Shown here: positions 22,326-24,240 of the stretch, in pieces
Layout of the letters: each line of letters starts with the position of its first letter
Position numbering within the stretch: position 1 is the first letter of the stretch
Source of the DNA: Streptococcus parasanguinis
Lineage (GTDB): Bacteria > Bacillota > Bacilli > Lactobacillales > Streptococcaceae
Assembly: GCA_018365265.1 (NCBI GenBank)
Contig: JAGZKI010000038.1
Location: forward strand, 1-24,240
DNA: 24,240 bases
Direction: 5' to 3'
Program-made: the position numbers and the translations under genes
The notes under the pieces: model-generated
The model's input: only the letters and a program-made list of their open reading frames with translations
Databases searched by the model: none
What the model was told of the DNA's origin: nothing

Positions 22326-22558
22326 TTTCATCTAACCAAGCCTGATAGGGACGTAGACGAGCTTAGGTACATTGATGCAGTTCGAACGCAAGTGAGAACT
22401 ACGATCTTTAAAAAATTAATGAGGTGAACTCAGAGAGTTCAACCGAATTTAGAGATATTGATGCAGTTTGAGCGGAGCGAAAACTACGTTCCATAATAAA
22501 GATTAAGGTGGGGGACTATGTTTCTTCCTAACTGAACCAAAGGTACCGAAGTATTTTA
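22326..22558. repeat. Pair of related hairpin units around a third hairpin
   Basis: ATTGATGCAGTT occurs at 22371-22382 and 22457-22468, each time followed by a short stem-loop and ACTACG. The stems are AGTTC / GAACT and AGTTT / AAACT, a compensating C-G to T-A change. Between them lies TGAACTC aga GAGTTCA (22425-22441). I find no reading frame here. The role is unknown; the rest of this stretch shows nothing that I can name. Confidence 0.55.
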
Positions 22559-22584
22559 ATAGAGCGTAAGCTCTTTATTTTTTT
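22559..22584 (+). terminator. Terminator reading +, before the lipoprotein terminator
   Basis: AGAGC gtaa GCTCT (22561-22574) is followed by TTATTTTTTT. No gene precedes it on +, so it may end an unrecognised transcript across 22326-22558 or catch csRNA read-through. Confidence 0.65.
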
Positions 22585-22590
22585 GCACAG

Positions 22591-22621
22591 AAAAAAGCTC
22601 CTTGAGAAAATCTCAAGGAGC
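22591..22621 (-). terminator. Terminator of the lipoprotein gene
   Basis: On the - strand a perfect 10-bp stem, GCTCCTTGAG / CTCAAGGAGC (22621-22597), with a 5-base loop is followed by TTTTTT (22596-22591), 10 bases beyond the stop. Confidence 0.9.
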
Positions 22622-22631
22622 AGTGGAATGA

Positions 22632-23939
22632 CTACTTGCCCGTTGCATCAGACACTTTTTTGAATTTTGCTGAAATAATCGTATTTAGATTATTCCGTCC
22701 ATCGCGTTGCTCAATCGTCAACGTTAAAATATCTCCATCAATAGAGTATTTATACGTAGTTTCTTTAGCGACAGGTCCAATGGACATGGTTGCAAGTTGC
22801 ACAATATTGATAGCTTCTGGGAAGATAATCGTTTGGTTTGCTGTATCTAATTTACCGTTCTTCAAAACAGAATGAATTTTAGCATTACCTCTATCAAATT
22901 CATAAGTTGTATTGGGCAAGTCCTTAGCGCCATCCTGTAGATTGACTGATAATTTAATAAATTGATTTTTAATATATTCTTCTTTCGTTTGAGTCACTTT
23001 AGATGCATCTTTTTGTTTTAAGTAATCGTAGAACCTTCCAAAACCATCTGCTAGAGATACAGTATAGTCGAATTCAACAGATGTACCTGTAATGTTCAAC
23101 GTTGGTTTTAAATCTTTCCATGCCTCAGGATAGATCAGCTTGATAGCCGAATCATCATTGTCAAAATCTTTAAAGGCTAAGCTACGTTCAAGAGCTGGTC
23201 GGAAGTCGATGGCTTGCCATTTTCCTTCAATTGGAACAGGGTCTTTTTGAGTAGTGCTGCCTTTACGTTTGAAGTGTAGTTCATAGTGAACTGGAAGATT
23301 ATTTTTCTTCGCTTTTCCGTCAATCGTGACATAAAGCATGTCGTCTTTTAATTTGTAGTGATATGTGTTTGGCGAAACGCGATTTTCACCGAATGAGAAG
23401 AAGAATGAGTTTGCTACGGAAAGTCCTTCATCAAAGGTCATTGTTTTGGCACCTTGATCAATAGAACCCGTTGCTTCGTAGCTAAACACGCCAGTATCTT
23501 TATTCATGCTGACTTTGTATTTCTTAAAGTCGCCTGCAAATCCTTCATGAGAGTCATACATGATTTTTTTGAATTCTTCTTCAGTCTTGCCTCTAGCTTC
23601 TGTTGTGACAGTGTAGAAAGCTTTAATAAAGTTATCAATGTTATAGTCGTATTTAATCGTTGCCGTATTGTTTTCAATCTTCATGTCCATTTTGAAGTCT
23701 TTAACAGATTCAAGCAAGTGTGCAAAGTGGATTCCATGGAGGGTATAGGCACCGATGGATTCCGTTAAAGCATCGAGAGTATCGACTAATTCCCATTCGC
23801 CATCAATCGTTTCGACTTTTGCTGTTTCTGTTTTAGCAGCATTTTTAGAGCCACTTTGTTTTTGAGAACAAGAAGCTAGTAGGAAGACTGAGAGCAGAGC
23901 AACGAATGCTAAAAATAATTTTTTATAACGTCTAATCAT
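22632..23939 (-). CDS. Putative lipoprotein with two tandem homologous domains
   Basis: I do not recognise a named family. The 435-residue protein starts with a lipoprotein signal: positive MIRRYKK, a hydrophobic stretch and the lipobox LASC with Cys24. A charged linker leads to two similar domains, roughly 45-228 and 238-432. Each opens with I(D/E)G(E/K)W and ends in TYHYKLKDDMLYVTI or TYKYSIDGDILTLTI. Both also contain a D-Y core strand (TIKYDYNID, VEFDYTVSLADGF) and a T(E/K)EE(F/Y) helix. It should sit on the outer face of the membrane as a beta-rich binding protein. AAGGAGGT 7 bases before the ATG and the promoter at 23980-24008 give a secure start. It is monocistronic. Confidence 0.85.
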   Translation of the reverse strand: MIRRYKKLFLAFVALLSVFLLASCSQKQSGSKNAAKTETAKVETIDGEWELVDTLDALTESIGAYTLHGIHFAHLLESVKDFKMDMKIENNTATIKYDYNIDNFIKAFYTVTTEARGKTEEEFKKIMYDSHEGFAGDFKKYKVSMNKDTGVFSYEATGSIDQGAKTMTFDEGLSVANSFFFSFGENRVSPNTYHYKLKDDMLYVTIDGKAKKNNLPVHYELHFKRKGSTTQKDPVPIEGKWQAIDFRPALERSLAFKDFDNDDSAIKLIYPEAWKDLKPTLNITGTSVEFDYTVSLADGFGRFYDYLKQKDASKVTQTKEEYIKNQFIKLSVNLQDGAKDLPNTTYEFDRGNAKIHSVLKNGKLDTANQTIIFPEAINIVQLATMSIGPVAKETTYKYSIDGDILTLTIEQRDGRNNLNTIISAKFKKVSDATGK

Positions 23940-23979
23940 CGTTAGACCTCCTTAAAATAGATGATTGTATTACGCTTAT

Positions 23980-24008
23980 ATTATACGTTCAACACAATTG
24001 TTTTGCAA
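23980..24008 (-). promoter_or_regulatory. Promoter of the lipoprotein gene
   Basis: Read on the - strand, TTGCAA (24008-24003), 17 bases, then TATAAT (23985-23980). The leader up to the ATG is about 35 bases. Confidence 0.8.
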
Positions 24009-24144
24009 GGGCTTTCAAACGAATCGCAATTTTGTTTTGTAACTTGACCGATTATTCAACATAAGAAACGTAAAAATTGTATGTAGCAGAGTACCCAATA
24101 GATGAGATTCTCAAGGCTTCCTAAATTATTTTTTTGCACACAAA

Positions 24145-24240
24145 AGAGGCTGGGACAAAAGTCCTAGCCTCTCAATTATTTTTGGATTGTCGAGCAAGAC
24201 GCAGTGGTTGAGTGGGCTCTACTACGCTGATTTCATCAGC
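24145..24240 (+). repeat. Dispersed three-hairpin repeat, copy C (cut by window end)
   Basis: GAGGCTGGGAC aaaa GTCCTAGCCTC (24146-24171) corresponds to hairpin 1 of copy A, and GCAAGACGCAGTGGTTGA further on matches the start of its hairpin 2. The rest lies outside the window. Between the lipoprotein promoter and this repeat (24009-24144) I see only AT-rich sequence and a second TTATTTTTTTGCACA. Confidence 0.75.

Noticed and set aside
24004..24018. cre-like site at the lipoprotein promoter
   Set aside because: The central CG is CC on the gene strand (TTGAAAGCCCTTGCA) and one further position deviates; the match is too weak to list as a site.
1..24240. CRISPR arrays, tRNA or rRNA genes
   Set aside because: No regularly spaced short repeats and no tRNA or rRNA sequence were noticed on reading.

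Overview
This window is chromosomal DNA from an oral streptococcus of the mitis/sanguinis kind. The gene order purL-purF-purM-purN-purH ... purD-purE-purK ... purB, then a divergent GntR regulator and bgaC-PTS-agaS-galM, follows the pneumococcal order as I remember it. The proteins read as close relatives of their pneumococcal counterparts, and a CiaR-type small RNA agrees with this. The species cannot be fixed from the sequence alone.

Layout. Positions 1-5531 hold the 3' end of purL and then purF, purM, purN and purH, all on the + strand. Positions 5532-7067 are an AT-rich insert: a TetR regulator (-), a divergent HXXEE membrane protein (+) and a second, diverged copy of the last 25 codons of purH. 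Positions 7122-8141 (-) encode a secreted CHAP amidase with two GBS_Bsp-like repeats. Positions 8324-13992 (+) hold purD, a BOX-like element, a strongly structured leader, purE, purK, a ketopantoate-reductase-like gene, a small conserved protein gene and purB. Positions 13993-14326 hold a dispersed three-hairpin repeat, an orphan cre/promoter and a bidirectional terminator. Positions 14327-21973 are the bgaR regulator (-) and the bgaC-IIB-IIC-IID-IIA-agaS-galM operon (+). Positions 21974-22631 hold a CiaR-box promoter with a csRNA, an inverted copy of the dispersed repeat and a further pair of related hairpin units. Positions 22632-23939 (-) encode a lipoprotein made of two homologous domains. 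A third copy of the dispersed repeat runs off the window end.

How the genes work together. The pur genes cover steps from PRPP (PurF) through GAR (PurD), fGAR (PurN), FGAM (PurL), AIR (PurM), CAIR (PurK/PurE), SAICAR cleavage (PurB) and AICAR to IMP (PurH); purC lies outside the window. The bgaC operon is a compact glycan-use unit: BgaC releases terminal beta-galactose, the mannose-family PTS imports the liberated sugar as a phosphate ester, AgaS acts on the amino-sugar phosphate and GalM equilibrates galactose anomers.

The best leads are non-coding. They are (1) a roughly 130-nt folded element between the only good Shine-Dalgarno and the start codon of purN, (2) a leader before purE with three perfect hairpins inside a closing helix, (3) the purH 3'-end duplication around the TetR/HXXEE island, and (4) the csRNA behind galM.
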